Source of the DNA: Fonsecaea monophora
Taxonomy: Eukaryota > Ascomycota > Eurotiomycetes > Chaetothyriales > Herpotrichiellaceae
NCBI RefSeq assembly: GCF_001642475.1
Contig: NW_019173938.1
Coordinates: 62,001 to 126,000, forward strand
Length of the DNA stretch: 64,000 nt
Reading direction: 5' to 3'
Shown: positions 35,386 through 46,160 of the stretch, one piece after another
Layout: each line of letters starts with the position of its first letter
Numbering within the stretch: position 1 is the stretch's first letter
Made by a program: the position numbers and the translations under genes
The notes under the pieces: model-generated
What the model was told of the DNA's origin: nothing
Databases searched by the model: none
Seen by the model: the letters and a program-made list of their open reading frames with translations, nothing else

Positions 35386-36282
35386 ATGGATCCAAAGTTC
35401 CACACGCCTCCGCCTCCCACCACGATATTCAGCCTCTCCTACCCCGTGCCCTTCGTCCTCCTGATCACGATACAACGTGAAAAACAGATGAACTCAATCC
35501 CCCTAAGAGGTCACTGGGAAGGCGAACTCCTCCTCCAGTGGTTCGACTCCGAGCCCGAGCTGCGCATCGCCGTCATCACGGGTGCTGGGAACAAGGCCTT
35601 CTGCTCCGGCCAGGATTTGATCGAGCAGGAGGAATTCACGCATAACCCACCACACCCAAAGGAGAGGAAATTTGCGCCGTCGGGATTCTGTGGGCTTAGT
35701 AGGCGAGGTGGCAAGAAACCCGTCATTGCAGCTGTCAACGGATATGCGCTGGGCGGTGGATTCGAGATTTGTCTCAATTGGTGAGTCCTAGCTCCGACCA
35801 TGGAGCACTTTAGAGAATGCTGACAAGGCCCCGCCCAAAGTGACCTTGTCGTCGCGTCTCCAACAGCTTCTTTTGGACTTCCAGAATCGTCAATAGGAGT
35901 GTATGCCGCCGCCGGGGGGCTCCCACGGATAGTGCGCATCTGTGGCATGCAGATCGCTGCAGAGATAGCCCTCGCCGGAAAGAGACTGACCGCACAAGAG
36001 GCCAAGGCTCTTCAGCTGGTCAATCTCGTAACCGAAACCCCAGAGAAACTCCTACACGAAGCTCTGGCGCTGGCGTCAAGAGTCGCCAACATGTCCCCGG
36101 ACGCAACGATTGTGACTCGTGCAGGTCTGAGAGAAGCGTGGGAAACGGCAAGTGTGGAGAGGGCCTGTCAGTTGACAGCAGACCGGTATGAAGAGCCGCT
36201 ACTCGCCACACCGAATCGGGACATTGGGCTGCGGGCATTCAAGAAGAAACAGAAGCCGAACTGGGTCCCTCCCAAGCTTTGA
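35386..36282 (+). CDS. Enoyl-CoA hydratase/isomerase (crotonase) family, 278 aa
   Basis: Exons 35386-35780 and 35841-36282. Start at 35386 gives the usual fungal N-terminus leading into FVLLITIQREKQMNSIP. Oxyanion-hole segments AFCSGQDL and NGYALGGGFEI; both Glu positions used by hydratases are present (LPESSIG and AAEIALAG). It hydrates trans-2-enoyl-CoAs in beta-oxidation-like degradation. The protein ends in PKL, a PTS1-type tripeptide, so a peroxisomal location is likely. Shares a divergent promoter with the transhydrogenase. Its 3' end lies only 69 nt from the 3' end of the next gene (opposite strand). Confidence 0.92.
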
Positions 36283-36351
36283 AAGGGTGGTTGGTGACTC
36301 TGAAGAACCCAATGTCCCTCCACTCAATCACGGAAGCTCTATACCGATCGC

Positions 36352-38978
36352 TCATGTGCTGAAGAGTGTAGTGGTCATGTTCCATGCTGAATCGTGCAGC
36401 CACCAGTCATCTTCGGTGGTCAGGGTGAAGTCAAGGTTGGAATACTCAGTGGCGTCGGCGGACGTAGGTGGATTCATCGGAGCCATCTGGGCAACATGAA
36501 TTGCAGGCGGTCCCGTAGCAATCCCCGTTATGCTCCCGGGCATACTGTTGGGAGACGCCGCAATGACCTTTTCCGGGAAAATGTTGGTCAGAGACGTCTG
36601 GTTGAGGAAATGCGTCAAGCTCGACCTCATCCGTAGCGTGACCGGATAATGCTTCTCGACCGCTTCGAGGACTTCATACAGTGAACGTAGCCAGCGCACG
36701 TCGTTCTCAAATGGCAGAGAGAGCTGGCGCATGCGAATGATATGTGATGCCAGCGCAACAGCCGCTACGTAGACATTGTCCAGCATCACGGTGATAACAT
36801 TCTCGAGGCCGAAGATGTGTCGGTACGAAAGCACCAGTTTCGCTATACGCACGGCGTTTTCGTGCACCACGGCATACAGGTGATCGAGGCTTTTGGGCTG
36901 TGCGTCGTCTCTGCCGGACGCACCGGATTGCCCTGCCTTGATCATGGCGCGATGTATTGTCACCTGCATTCCAAAATACTGCATATGAGGCCCGTACGCT
37001 TCGGCGTCCAACTCGTCGATTCGTGCATCGTCAAAGGCAAGTTCGTGCGGGAGACGGTCAAAGACTGAACGCAGGTTAATCTCGAGCGAGCAGAGGCGCA
37101 GGTTGGCACTGCGGTCCGCATGGCGAATGGTGCCGAGCGAGTTCAGGATCTCGACAATGTCCACCATCTGCAGGCACAGTGCAACCCACATGTCCAGAGT
37201 GTTGGTGTAGCATCGGCCTGCCATGATGCGTCGTACGGCAGCGATAACCGGAGACGAGATCGAGGTCGGTCGTCCAAGGTACAAGCTCCACAGAGTGGCA
37301 TAGACGAAGGTGCCGAGCAACAGAGTCTCCCTGAACGCGGCCTCCTCCTGTTTCATATTGTCGTCTTTGTCGGGCGGAGCGAGATCCACATGCAATGCGA
37401 GATCTACCAAGAGTCCCGTGGCGATGACTGGCGAAGAGAAAAAACAATGTTAGCAGCAGCCGCAGCAGCAAGGAATTCCACTCACTACTGTACGTCCAAC
37501 CCAGCCTGGCACGGCCCCGCGTGGCCTCAAAGTCACTCAATAAAAGGAAACCCTGCAGCGAGGCGATGTTCGGCTGCTCGAGCTCCGACGAGATCTGCGC
37601 CTTTGCACGCTCCGCGTACTTTCTTCCCAGCTTCCTGACCGCGCTGGATGTACTGTTCCGCGTCCCCGCGGCCATGATGGTGTTCTCCAAGAAGTTAGAA
37701 TAGAACCGGTGCCGCCCTCCCTTTTTGCGATCGCGCATGAACAGGTCTTCGTGGACAATGATTTGGGAGTTTGGCTGGATCTTGAAGAATATGCGCAACA
37801 GCGCCTTGCACAGCTGCTGAGAATCCATGTTCATGGTCGTCTCCTGTGGTAAATCATTCTCTGGGGTTATGGCAATGGACTTGATCTCGGGTGAGTGAAC
37901 ATGGAGCTGTGTTGTCGACCCGTAGTAGGCGGGATCACCACAATTGCCGTCTCGAAGCACACGAGGCTCCCCTTCCTCAATGTTGGTCATGGACACATCA
38001 TTGACAGAGGCCGCGTTGGGTCCCAGAGAGGGCAGATTGTTTGGGAGTGGACTGAGATGGGCCAACGAGGGTCCGGTAGGGATGCTGGGGACTGCATATT
38101 GGACTGTTCAATGTGTCAACCTCGCAATGTGGGAGGGTGTCATATCACAACACATACGATACGGGCTTCGCTCGACAGGAACCGTCTCAGGAGGCTGACT
38201 CTGCCTGTTTTCTCATTAGCATGATGCCTCTGGTATTGAGAGCTACGGGGGAATCCTCCACGCACGCTTTACTGGCCCAGTCAGTCTTGTGGTTCTGGGT
38301 GAGGTCAACGGGCCATTCTGGTGCCGTCATGTTGGCATCCGGCACTTCATCGTTGCGCTCAGGCTGCTGCTCAATGACGATCGTGTCTTCGGGAGGGTCA
38401 ACAACGGTTGGGTTGTTATCGATGGATATGGGCCGCGTGCTGTCTGGTTGGCGCACTTGGGAGTCGTCGTCGACTGCCATGGGGACGACGTTGACCTGCT
38501 GGGCCTGCAGCGCGGCTCCCTCGGCCGATGCCTTTTGGATCATGCCCTCCAGAGATCGGATGCGTTCTTGCATCTCTGCCAGTTTGTGACGAGCTGCACC
38601 ATTTCTACACGCTGCTCGTTAGCCCCTGTCTCTGGCAAGAGAACAAGCAGAGATCTCTCCGCGAAAATCAGCCCGCCCTTACCTTCTACGATCGCTATCG
38701 CGGTCTATGATACATGCACAACTTGAAGACCGACACGGAGTACATTTTGACCCTGTGGGTATCTTTTCGGCATCGCACTGGTTACCACCCCATCAGAGAC
38801 AGTTCGGCATGGGCATGCGACAAAATCCCCTTTTGTCTTGCATGTCAAATCTCACGATGGACCTGGTTTTGCTGACCTTGATTTTGCGCTGACGACAATT
38901 GGTGCACACGAGGCGAGCGCGGGCCTGGTTCCTCGGCCCCTTGGGAGGATGGTCTTGAGCACTCGATCGCTCAGTCAT
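36352..38978 (-). CDS. Zn(2)-Cys(6) transcription factor, 758 aa
   Basis: Exons 38978-38877, 38777-38683, 38604-38200, 38084-37486 and 37427-36352; total divides by three. Zinc cluster: CTNCRQRKIK joins CDAEKIPTGSKCTPC across a 99-nt intron (Cys 25, 28, 35, 46, 49, 56; the second loop is long, x10). Heptad-like segment KLAEMQERIRSLEGMI follows, then a Fungal_trans domain (LQGFLLLSDFEATRGRARLGWTYS, LWSLYLGRPTSIS). The junction 38200/38084 is the least certain, picked for phase. The family resembles XlnR/nitrogen-assimilation-type regulators only in general shape. Targets unknown. Confidence 0.85.
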
Positions 38979-39775
38979 ATTTTGCCGGTCAAGTACGAGG
39001 TGCTAGACAGTGTCGTTCATGATAGATGGCAAAACAGGCACCGTGGCAACCACTTTCAGGGGAAGTTATGCAGCCAACGTCTATTTGAGAGGTGGTATTG
39101 TTTTTTTCTCCAGTTCACCACAAGTTCCCTACTAGATCTCAGCTCCGCAAACTTGGCCGCGACGGTGGGTTCAGACACATGTCGACTGGTCCGTGCATGC
39201 GGGGTGCTCCAAGAGGCAAATTTTGAACCCCGGAATCAAAGGGAAACCATCCCCCAAAGTGCATAATGCAGGTCGACCAAGTCACGATGGGCCAGTCAGC
39301 ATCCTTGGGTTTCTATTCCACTAACGGAGCCATGTCCTGGGCGGGACTGGACTGGGGCGGAGGCGTGCAATCACAGCCTGCGTCATATACCCCGGAGGTC
39401 GCCATCGAGGTCACAAGGATCAAGGAGGCACGGTACTTCGGACTGTCTGAGTCAGGAAGGGGGGATGTGGGCAGCTTTGGGCCACAAGACAAGCGCGGAA
39501 ATGGGTAGCCGAGAGAAGTTGCTATGGCCAATCGACACCACTCGTTGCTCACTTGCTCGGCAAACCCTTTGCCGTGATCTCTCCTCAAAGCGGAAAAGAC
39601 CCCGGGTGAAATCCGACGTGCCGTTTCGTGGGGACGGGCAGGACGGATCAATCATGGACGAAGAAAAGGGGGGCCTTCGAAATATTCAGTTCGTCTGTGT
39701 TCTGGCTCGACCAGGCTTTACGCCCCAAGCTTCGCCCACATGGGCTGGGTCTAGGTCGACGCCATATCTGGTCCC
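38979..39775. other. Intergenic region
   Basis: 797 nt: promoter of the regulator (-) and 3' flank of the START-like gene (-). Several short open frames, none convincing. Confidence 0.5.
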
Positions 39776-40276
39776 TCACTTCCCTGCTGCCTCGTCCAAT
39801 TGTTTTTGGATATTGGCATGATACCGATCAATCCCCGCGGGGCGAGCCATGACTGTCAACAAATCATCGGCACAGTCGACCCCCTTTGGCAACTCGCAGG
39901 TCAGATTTCTCCTGAAGAGACACCGGCCCGGCCCTGCCTCCTCGAACGTGTAAGTGATGGTGCAGATACCATCGACACCACCCGTCCCGTCTGGCAACTT
40001 CCCGATGCCATTGATCTGCTGGATTGCCCACTTGAACGGCCGCACCGCCGTGATTAGGGTCCAGGTCGAGTGGTACGTGTTGGGAGGGAGTGTCACTTTC
40101 TCGGTCCACGTGTAGCCCACTTTCAAGGGCAGGTCCTTGTGCATTTCTTCCTCGCCGACCATGCCACCGCTGCCCTTGTAGTTCTTGCCCCAGGTGGTCG
40201 GGTTGCTTGCATAGTCGTAAACCACCTCACGGGGATGGGTGATGACCGTCTCGGAGGTGTTGCTCATTACACCCAT
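39776..40276 (-). CDS. SRPBCC/START-like small protein, 166 aa
   Basis: Single exon from the ATG at 40276 (AACCATGGG context). The pattern VITHPREVVYDYASNPTTW near the start, a central GEEEMHKDLPLKVGYTWTEKVTLPP, TITYTFEEAGPGRCLFRRNL and an amphipathic C-terminal helix match polyketide cyclase/dehydrase-type SRPBCC folds: a hydrophobic pocket closed by a C-terminal helix. Such proteins bind or isomerise lipophilic ligands. No catalytic residues can be named by eye. Divergent from the flavocytochrome-like gene. A 13-bp minisatellite sits in its leader. Confidence 0.75.
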   Translation of the reverse strand: MGVMSNTSETVITHPREVVYDYASNPTTWGKNYKGSGGMVGEEEMHKDLPLKVGYTWTEKVTLPPNTYHSTWTLITAVRPFKWAIQQINGIGKLPDGTGGVDGICTITYTFEEAGPGRCLFRRNLTCELPKGVDCADDLLTVMARPAGIDRYHANIQKQLDEAAGK

Positions 40277-40285
40277 GGTTGCTGT

Positions 40286-40321
40286 CCTTTTTGGGGGGCC
40301 TTTTTGGGGGGCCTTTTTGGG
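40286..40321. repeat. 13-bp tandem repeat, about 2.8 copies
   Basis: Unit CCTTTTTGGGGGG at 40286-40298 and 40299-40311, then a 10-bp partial copy at 40312-40321. Lies 10-45 nt upstream of the ATG at 40276 on the minus strand. Confidence 0.9.
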
Positions 40322-40740
40322 CAGCTCTCGAAGTGGGTTGAAAATGGAAAGGCTGTTTTTCTTTTTTGGCTGTAGTGTTCTTCTTGAGGTCTTTATCAAA
40401 GACTAAGGAACGTTATATCCTTCTGTCCACTGGGAGGGACTCTATTTGCCGTGTCAGAGGTCCAATCAGAGTCTGACATCGACCGGGGTCTAGGTATACC
40501 AAAGGTGAAATGTCCCCTCTCTCCCCACATCCATTCGGCTCAAGACGAAAGGTAGCGGCTGAGGGACGGCGACAAAGCTGTGTTTCCCGAATCAGCTCTG
40601 CGGACGCTCACTAAGCATCGGTTGGGCAGGGCAGGGCAAGGCTTGGTCGGTCAGCCTTGCACGATCATTGTCCCCTTCCTCGACAGGTGGTGAAGCAAAA
40701 CTTTGACGTCGTCGATGATCGTACAGCTGATTGCAACGGT

Positions 40741-40758
40741 ATATCTATATCTATATCT
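40741..40758. repeat. (ATATCT)3 hexanucleotide repeat
   Basis: Three perfect units ending 21 nt before the ATG at 40780; leader of the flavocytochrome-like gene. Confidence 0.85.
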
Positions 40759-40779
40759 CAACCAGCCCGTACAGCGGCC

Positions 40780-42426
40780 ATGTTGGATGCGGCAGAAGTT
40801 GCAAAGCACAATTCCCGACATTCATGCTGGGTGATCATCTCCAACAATGTGTACGACGTGACAGACTTTCTTGCAGACCATCCGGGAGGCCCCGGGGTGA
40901 TTCTGAGATATGCTGGAAAGGTATGTTCTCCCATTGAGTCGACTGTGATTGTCGATGTATTCCCTTGCTAAAGACACATGCCACAGGACGCGACTGAGGA
41001 ATACGAACCAATCCACCCGTCTGGAACTCTCCAGCGACATCTCCCTGCAGGTTAGACCGCCACATTTACGATCATTATTCCTAGAAAGCATCTCATTCGG
41101 GCTGATAGATAAACATCTCGGTCCTGTTGACCCGTCCACCTTGAGCGCGCAACCCACCAGAGACAGCAACTCCGCTCCCGACGATAAATCCTCTCCGAGT
41201 CAGTCGTCCATCCCACATATTTCCGTGTGTCAGAACCTCGACGACATTGAATCCGCAGCACGCCAGAAACTGACGCGCAAGGCCTGGGTCTACTATGACT
41301 CTGCCGCCGAGAGTCTGGAGTCGTTCCACACGAACCGCCGCGACTGGGCCAAGATTTCGTTCCGTCCACGCGTGCTGCGCAATGTCGCGCGGGTGAGTAT
41401 GAAGCGTCGCATCCTGGGCCACGACGCAGACTTGCCGTTCTTCATTTCGCCCGCGGCCATGGCCAAGCTGGGCCATCCGGACGGCGAACTCTGCTTGGCA
41501 CGGGGCGCGGCGGAGAGGAATATCGTCTACTGCTCAAGTACGTACAGCTCGGTGGCGCACGACGAGCTGGCGCCCTGCTTTGACCGGCGCGAGGGGAGGG
41601 GCGCGTTGAGTTTCCAGCTCTACGTGCCGAAGAAGAAGGAGGATGCGAAGAAGTTGATCGACATGGCCAAGAGGCTCGGGTGTAAGAGTCTGGTCATTAC
41701 AGTGGACACGCCCGTCGTGGGGAGAAGAGAGGAGGACGACAGATATAAAGCGGAGATTGAGGTGCAGGAAGGGCGAGAAGTCCCTAGGACGACGAGCGTG
41801 GCGGACGGCGAAGAAGCGCCGATCCTAAGAGGTTATCATTCCTCAACGGTCGACTGGGAGGATATAAACTGGATGAGAAGGGAGTGGGGAAACGAACGCG
41901 GACCCGTGGCTCTCAAGGGTATTCAGACGGCTGAGGATGCTTATCTCGCATCCTTGAGCGGCGTGGAAGCCATCTACCTGAGCAATCATGGTGGGAGGCA
42001 GCTGGACTTTGCACCGAGTGCGATCAGGACGTTGTTGGAGATCCGGAAGTTCTACCCTCAGGTGCTGGAGACAGTCGACGTCTACCTTGACGGGGGTGTG
42101 CGACGAGGCACAGATATCCTGAAGGCATTGTGTCTGGGCGCGAAGGGTGTCGGTCTCGGAAGACCATTTCTTTACGGGTTGAGCGCTTACGGGACAGATG
42201 GGGTGCTCAAAGTGATTGAGAGTAAGTTGTGCCATCCAACGAGAAAGACAGAAAGACTGACCACCCCGCGATAGTGCTGAGTGATGAAATCGAGACGACG
42301 ATGCGGTTGTTGGGAGTGACTGAGTTGAGCCAGCTCGATCCACATTGTATCAACTACACTGCTCTGGAAAGGGACCTGCCTCAAGAAGTGAGAGCGGTGC
42401 AGCCAGGGAGGCAATTCAAGCTCTAA
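40780..42426 (+). CDS. Flavocytochrome b2-like FMN-dependent alpha-hydroxyacid dehydrogenase, 489 aa
   Basis: Exons 40780-40920, 40987-41050, 41109-42221 and 42275-42426; divides by three. N-terminal cytochrome b5 domain: DFLADHPGGPGVILRYAGK with haem His34 and second ligand His57 in EPIHPSG, the same 23-residue spacing as yeast cytochrome b2. FMN domain: PFFISPAAMAKLGHPDGE, STYSSVAHDE, FQLYVPKK, LVITVDTPVVGRRE, ALKGIQTAEDA, catalytic SNHGGRQLD and YLDGGVRRGTDILKALCLGA. The family oxidises L-lactate, mandelate or related 2-hydroxyacids to 2-oxoacids. No clear mitochondrial presequence. Its 3' end faces the HpaI-like aldolase, whose substrates are 2-oxoacids, a functional hint. Confidence 0.93.
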
Positions 42427-42505
42427 GGCAATAAATGATCCGGTTTTGGTCTCAGCCATGCCTTTGGAGTTTGGCCCACGCTCTATACAAATTCGTCTTG
42501 ATACC

Positions 42506-43372
42506 TCACAACTTCGCACCGGCACTTCGAGCGCCCTGACGAGCCGCAGCAATGTCATTCGCAAGACCGCTGACAATAGAGCCGTAGTCGAAAGTGGACA
42601 GAAGAAAGTCCATCCCCTCTGCGGCGCGCTTCCTCGCGTGATCCTCTCCCATGCCCATACACCCGACGACCTTGCCCAGTTTCTTCCCCGCGGCACATAT
42701 TCGTTTCAAGGCGTTGAGAAATTCCGGCTCTGGTCCGTCCACCGCGGCCGTGAGTCCCAGAGACAGTCGCAAATCAGCTGGACCGATGAAACACCCGGAG
42801 ACGCCCTCGAGGGCGAGGATCTCCTCGACGTTCTCCAGTCCCTCGCGGGACTCGATGATGGGTAGGATCGCAATGTCTCCTCTCTTGGCCCTCTCAAAGT
42901 ATCCCCCCATTCCTCCGTGAGGGCCGTCCGGGTGGCCAAAGGGCGCGTAGAGGGGCCCAAAACTCCTCCGACCAGCCGGCGGATAGAGCGCACGATCTAG
43001 GATCGCTTTCATCTCGGCGACATTGTTGACCATGGGGATGATAATGCCTGCGGCGCCACTGTCGAGACCCCATTTCACATACTCAACCCCGTGCGATGGG
43101 ATGCGAATAATGGGGAAGCGTGTCCCCCGCGAGACTTGCACGTATGCGTGGACCATTTGCGTAACCACGTCCATGGTCAACGGGGCGTGTTCCATGTCGA
43201 TCATGACGAAGTCACCGTCCGCCTGTCCGGCCAGTTGGGCAATGATGGGTGACGGAATCGTCAAGACGGTACCAACAAGAGGACCATCCTGAGACTTGAT
43301 CTTCTGGACAAATGTCTTTGGTGATGCAGAGCTGTCTTGCGAGGTCGCGCTGGGGATGCCATAGGACGCCAT
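42506..43372 (-). CDS. HpcH/HpaI-type class II aldolase, 288 aa
   Basis: Single exon. Start at 43372 (GCAAACATGGCG) is preferred over longer frames without a good ATG. Catalytic/metal features: DFVMIDMEHAPLTMD (His), FPIIRIPSHG (Arg), ILPIIESREGLENVEEI (metal Glu), GCFIGPADLRLSLG (metal Asp). Family enzymes cleave 4-hydroxy-2-oxoacids to pyruvate plus an aldehyde, or condense them, as in hydroxyphenylacetate meta-cleavage. The protein ends in AKL, a canonical peroxisomal PTS1. Convergent with the flavocytochrome-like gene with only 79 nt between stops. Confidence 0.93.
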   Translation of the reverse strand: MASYGIPSATSQDSSASPKTFVQKIKSQDGPLVGTVLTIPSPIIAQLAGQADGDFVMIDMEHAPLTMDVVTQMVHAYVQVSRGTRFPIIRIPSHGVEYVKWGLDSGAAGIIIPMVNNVAEMKAILDRALYPPAGRRSFGPLYAPFGHPDGPHGGMGGYFERAKRGDIAILPIIESREGLENVEEILALEGVSGCFIGPADLRLSLGLTAAVDGPEPEFLNALKRICAAGKKLGKVVGCMGMGEDHARKRAAEGMDFLLSTFDYGSIVSGLANDIAAARQGARSAGAKL

Positions 43373-44881
43373 GTTTGCCTCGATATACGGAGTGGTAAGG
43401 GGGATAGATCTAGTGATAGACGTCCGGAGGTGTTTGTAGATGTCTCTGCCGATGTCCTTTTCTATCCTGGCCCTCGTACGTTCTTCCACCTCGAAATACT
43501 AATGAATCTTTTGGGGAAGCATATACTTGTGTCACCTAGCCACGGAAAAGACCCCTCCCGCTCATCCAAACCGACGCACGAAACGTGCCATGACTCGGCT
43601 GTGGTGGCTGGCCAGAGCGACCTCTCGCTCAAAGGCCTAAGCATTGCCGCCATGCCACGCCCATTAACCGACTGCTACGCCCTCTTTGGTTATTCTATCT
43701 AGACCAACTGTTTCGTCGTCCTGTGGCTAGTGCCTGCTTCTATTTCGACCGCTCAGGCAATATTTCACGCCATGAAGAACTCTCGGCTCACTGGTCAGTA
43801 GCACGTTAGAAGTCTACGCCGCGTAGACAGCACATCGCTGATGGCTGTGCTCTCGTTGATCGTAATATTTTCCTATCGTATTCCAGATTATGATGACCTA
43901 TGTAGCGAGCGCAGTGGTTCGGTGGAGGGGGATTTCGTGTACACCTCGTTCGTCCTGAGACATGGTCCTGTCTAACAGGTTGACGTTAATCCTTGAAGCT
44001 CAAGGGTAACCTCAGGGTAGAATTCATGAGTGAAAACGTCAACTAAGTTGGCTGGAAGATGGTTTAGGCGCAAGAATAAAATCATTTGTTGTTGGCGCTG
44101 CGTTTGCACAGATCGAAGCCCAAGCAATTGCACCGTGCAGAACCATCGGAAGAAGAAACTATCGTGCAATGCCAAACTGGAAGTTTGTGATGCCTTCACA
44201 CGAACCAAGAATCGAGTGGGATGTGAAGGGGATACTGCCAACTACACACTACTACACGCATGGAATGTCAATCTATCCTGGTCTCCTTTCCCATCTCGAA
44301 AGAACCAGACCGTCTGAGACATGCACTTCGCCAGCAATTCCTTTCGCTTGCTTGGGAGTACATGGGAGTACAGAGCACCCTGCAAAGCAGAGGACCAGGC
44401 TAAAATACCCATCTCTTGTGCAGCACCAGATGCCGGGCTAAAATGAATGCTAGAATTCTAGGCCCAAGGACGGAAACAGCAACGACAACAACTGATGCTG
44501 AGTAGATGGCCAGATGGGCTCAAAGGCCAGAGGCCACGACGGAGAACTCGGGCACTACTACTCCCGGCAACTTCTGGACTTCTGGGGTGTAGCCCTCGTC
44601 GGCTATCCCTCAGGGTTCGCAATGACTCCCCCTCTGTAACTCGGATATCGGCAGCCGCAGACGTGGCTGTTCTCTCGGACTTGTGACCAGAATGATTTTT
44701 CTTGGGGGCTTGCGGCGGACACATTAACAGGGTCTAGGTGTGTAGCTGACTGATGTGAGAGAACCTGAAGGTATGTTAAAGCAGACATCTTACGCCCTAT
44801 ATCAACGGACTTTTGGTTGAGTGAACAAGCTCCAAATATATTCTCCAAGTTCTCTCACAGTGGTAACGTCCTCTCCTCAAC
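43373..44881. other. Intergenic region
   Basis: 1.5 kb between the divergent HpaI-like and TfdA-like genes. I see no credible gene, RNA or repeat. Possibly a shared or long promoter region. Confidence 0.5.
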
Positions 44882-45841
44882 ATGGTAGCAGATTTGACAC
44901 CGCGATATCTCAAGTTCACCCCGCTGGGGGAGACATTCGTCGCCCAGGTTGACGGGCTTGACTTCTCTCAACCCATTCCCGAGGCAGTTCGGGATGAACT
45001 CCTCGCGGGGCTCCAGAAATATGGCGTCCTCGTCGCACGAGCGACCAACATCACAGACGACACCATGATTGCCCTTGGACGGCAATGGGGGGAGCTGGAC
45101 AACATCACGGCCCACAAAAAGGCCGGGCGCAAGATGCGTCTCCCCCAAGACGAGATCTTCGACGTCGGCAACATCGACCCGGACAACAACATCATCACCG
45201 CGGCGGACCCGTTGCGCATCTCCAGCGCCCGGGGCAACGCTCTCTGGCACGCCGACGGCGCCTATAATCCTCGACGCTCGGGCATCTCGATTCTCCGGGC
45301 CGTCGAGCTGCCACCAAAGGGCACCGGCGGCGAGACCGAGTTCCTCGACTCACGCACCGCGTATGAAGATCTCCCCGCCGAAACCAAGGAGAAGATTCGC
45401 GGCCTCATCGGCCTCAACACCCTCCTCTGGAACCGCAAGCAAGCGAACCCCGACATGGACATGTTCAAGGACATCGACTGCACCAAGGTCCCTCTGTCCA
45501 GGCACAAGCTCGCGCAGATCCACGAGCCTACGGGTCGCGGCAACTTGTACATCGGCTCATACAACCACCACGTCGAGGGACTCCCCGTCGAAGAGGGTCG
45601 AAAGCTCATCGACGACCTGCTCAAGCACGTCACGCAGGACAAGTATAAATTCGCCGTGCACTGGGAGAACCCAGGAGACGTCACGTTCTGGGACAACACG
45701 GCGGTCTTGCACCGCGCCACCATCGGCGAGTACAATGGCAAATATCGTCGTGATATGAGGAGGATCTCCACGTTCGATACGAGCTCATGGGCGTGGGGGG
45801 AAAATGATCCGGCGAAATCCACCCAAATTGGACTTCAGTGA
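44882..45841 (+). CDS. TauD/TfdA-family Fe(II)/2-oxoglutarate dioxygenase, 319 aa
   Basis: Intronless, ATG at 44882. Double-stranded beta-helix dioxygenase with the facial triad: LWHADGAY gives His123 and Asp125, VLHRATIGEY gives His277, and an Arg about 12 residues later (KYRRDMRR) binds 2-oxoglutarate; spacing agrees with TfdA. N-terminal segment TPLGETFVAQVDGLDFSQP is typical. Family members hydroxylate carbon next to O or S and release an aldehyde or sulfite (2,4-D, taurine, alkyl sulfates). Being a single exon in an intron-rich region may hint at bacterial ancestry, as for other fungal TfdA-like genes, but length alone does not prove it. Confidence 0.92.
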   Translation: MVADLTPRYLKFTPLGETFVAQVDGLDFSQPIPEAVRDELLAGLQKYGVLVARATNITDDTMIALGRQWGELDNITAHKKAGRKMRLPQDEIFDVGNIDPDNNIITAADPLRISSARGNALWHADGAYNPRRSGISILRAVELPPKGTGGETEFLDSRTAYEDLPAETKEKIRGLIGLNTLLWNRKQANPDMDMFKDIDCTKVPLSRHKLAQIHEPTGRGNLYIGSYNHHVEGLPVEEGRKLIDDLLKHVTQDKYKFAVHWENPGDVTFWDNTAVLHRATIGEYNGKYRRDMRRISTFDTSSWAWGENDPAKSTQIGLQ

Positions 45842-46160
45842 AGAAATTGTTGTATGTAAAAGGCCGTCAACTCGGCCTGAAATGAGTGTGTGTATTTGAA
45901 AACGAATGGCGAGTCCTCCATCACAGACTTTTGCTGCTCGAGTAACATTTGACATTTGACACAGTTATTTTGATAAGAATAAATTCTCTTTATTGTATGG
46001 TGCAAGCAATCCTGGACCCGCTTGTAATGAAGTGGTTCGAATTGTTCCACCTGTGAGGTTTTGGTTTTGAAAGTCAATCATGTAGACTGCTATCTTTCTA
46101 TATGCTCTAGTCTTGAATCGTCCTTCCCAAAGACACCGCGACTCTTTCTCTGTAGTTCGA
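45842..46160. other. Convergent 3' intergenic region
   Basis: 319 nt, A/T-rich, between the TfdA-like gene and cyclase-A. No gene seen. Confidence 0.5.

Larger units (their letters stand above)
40277..40779. promoter_or_regulatory. Divergent intergenic region, START-like / flavocytochrome-like
   Basis: 503 nt holding the 13-bp minisatellite near one start and an (ATATCT)3 repeat at 40741-40758 just before the other. No gene. Confidence 0.5.

Noticed and set aside
45069..45758. 229-codon frame inside the TfdA-like gene
   Set aside because: Same-strand frame shift shadow rich in Ser/Thr/Arg; the TfdA frame carries the metal triad.
46025..46045. T-loop-like GGTTCGAATTG suggesting a tRNA
   Set aside because: No A-box, acceptor stem or anticodon arm could be built around it.
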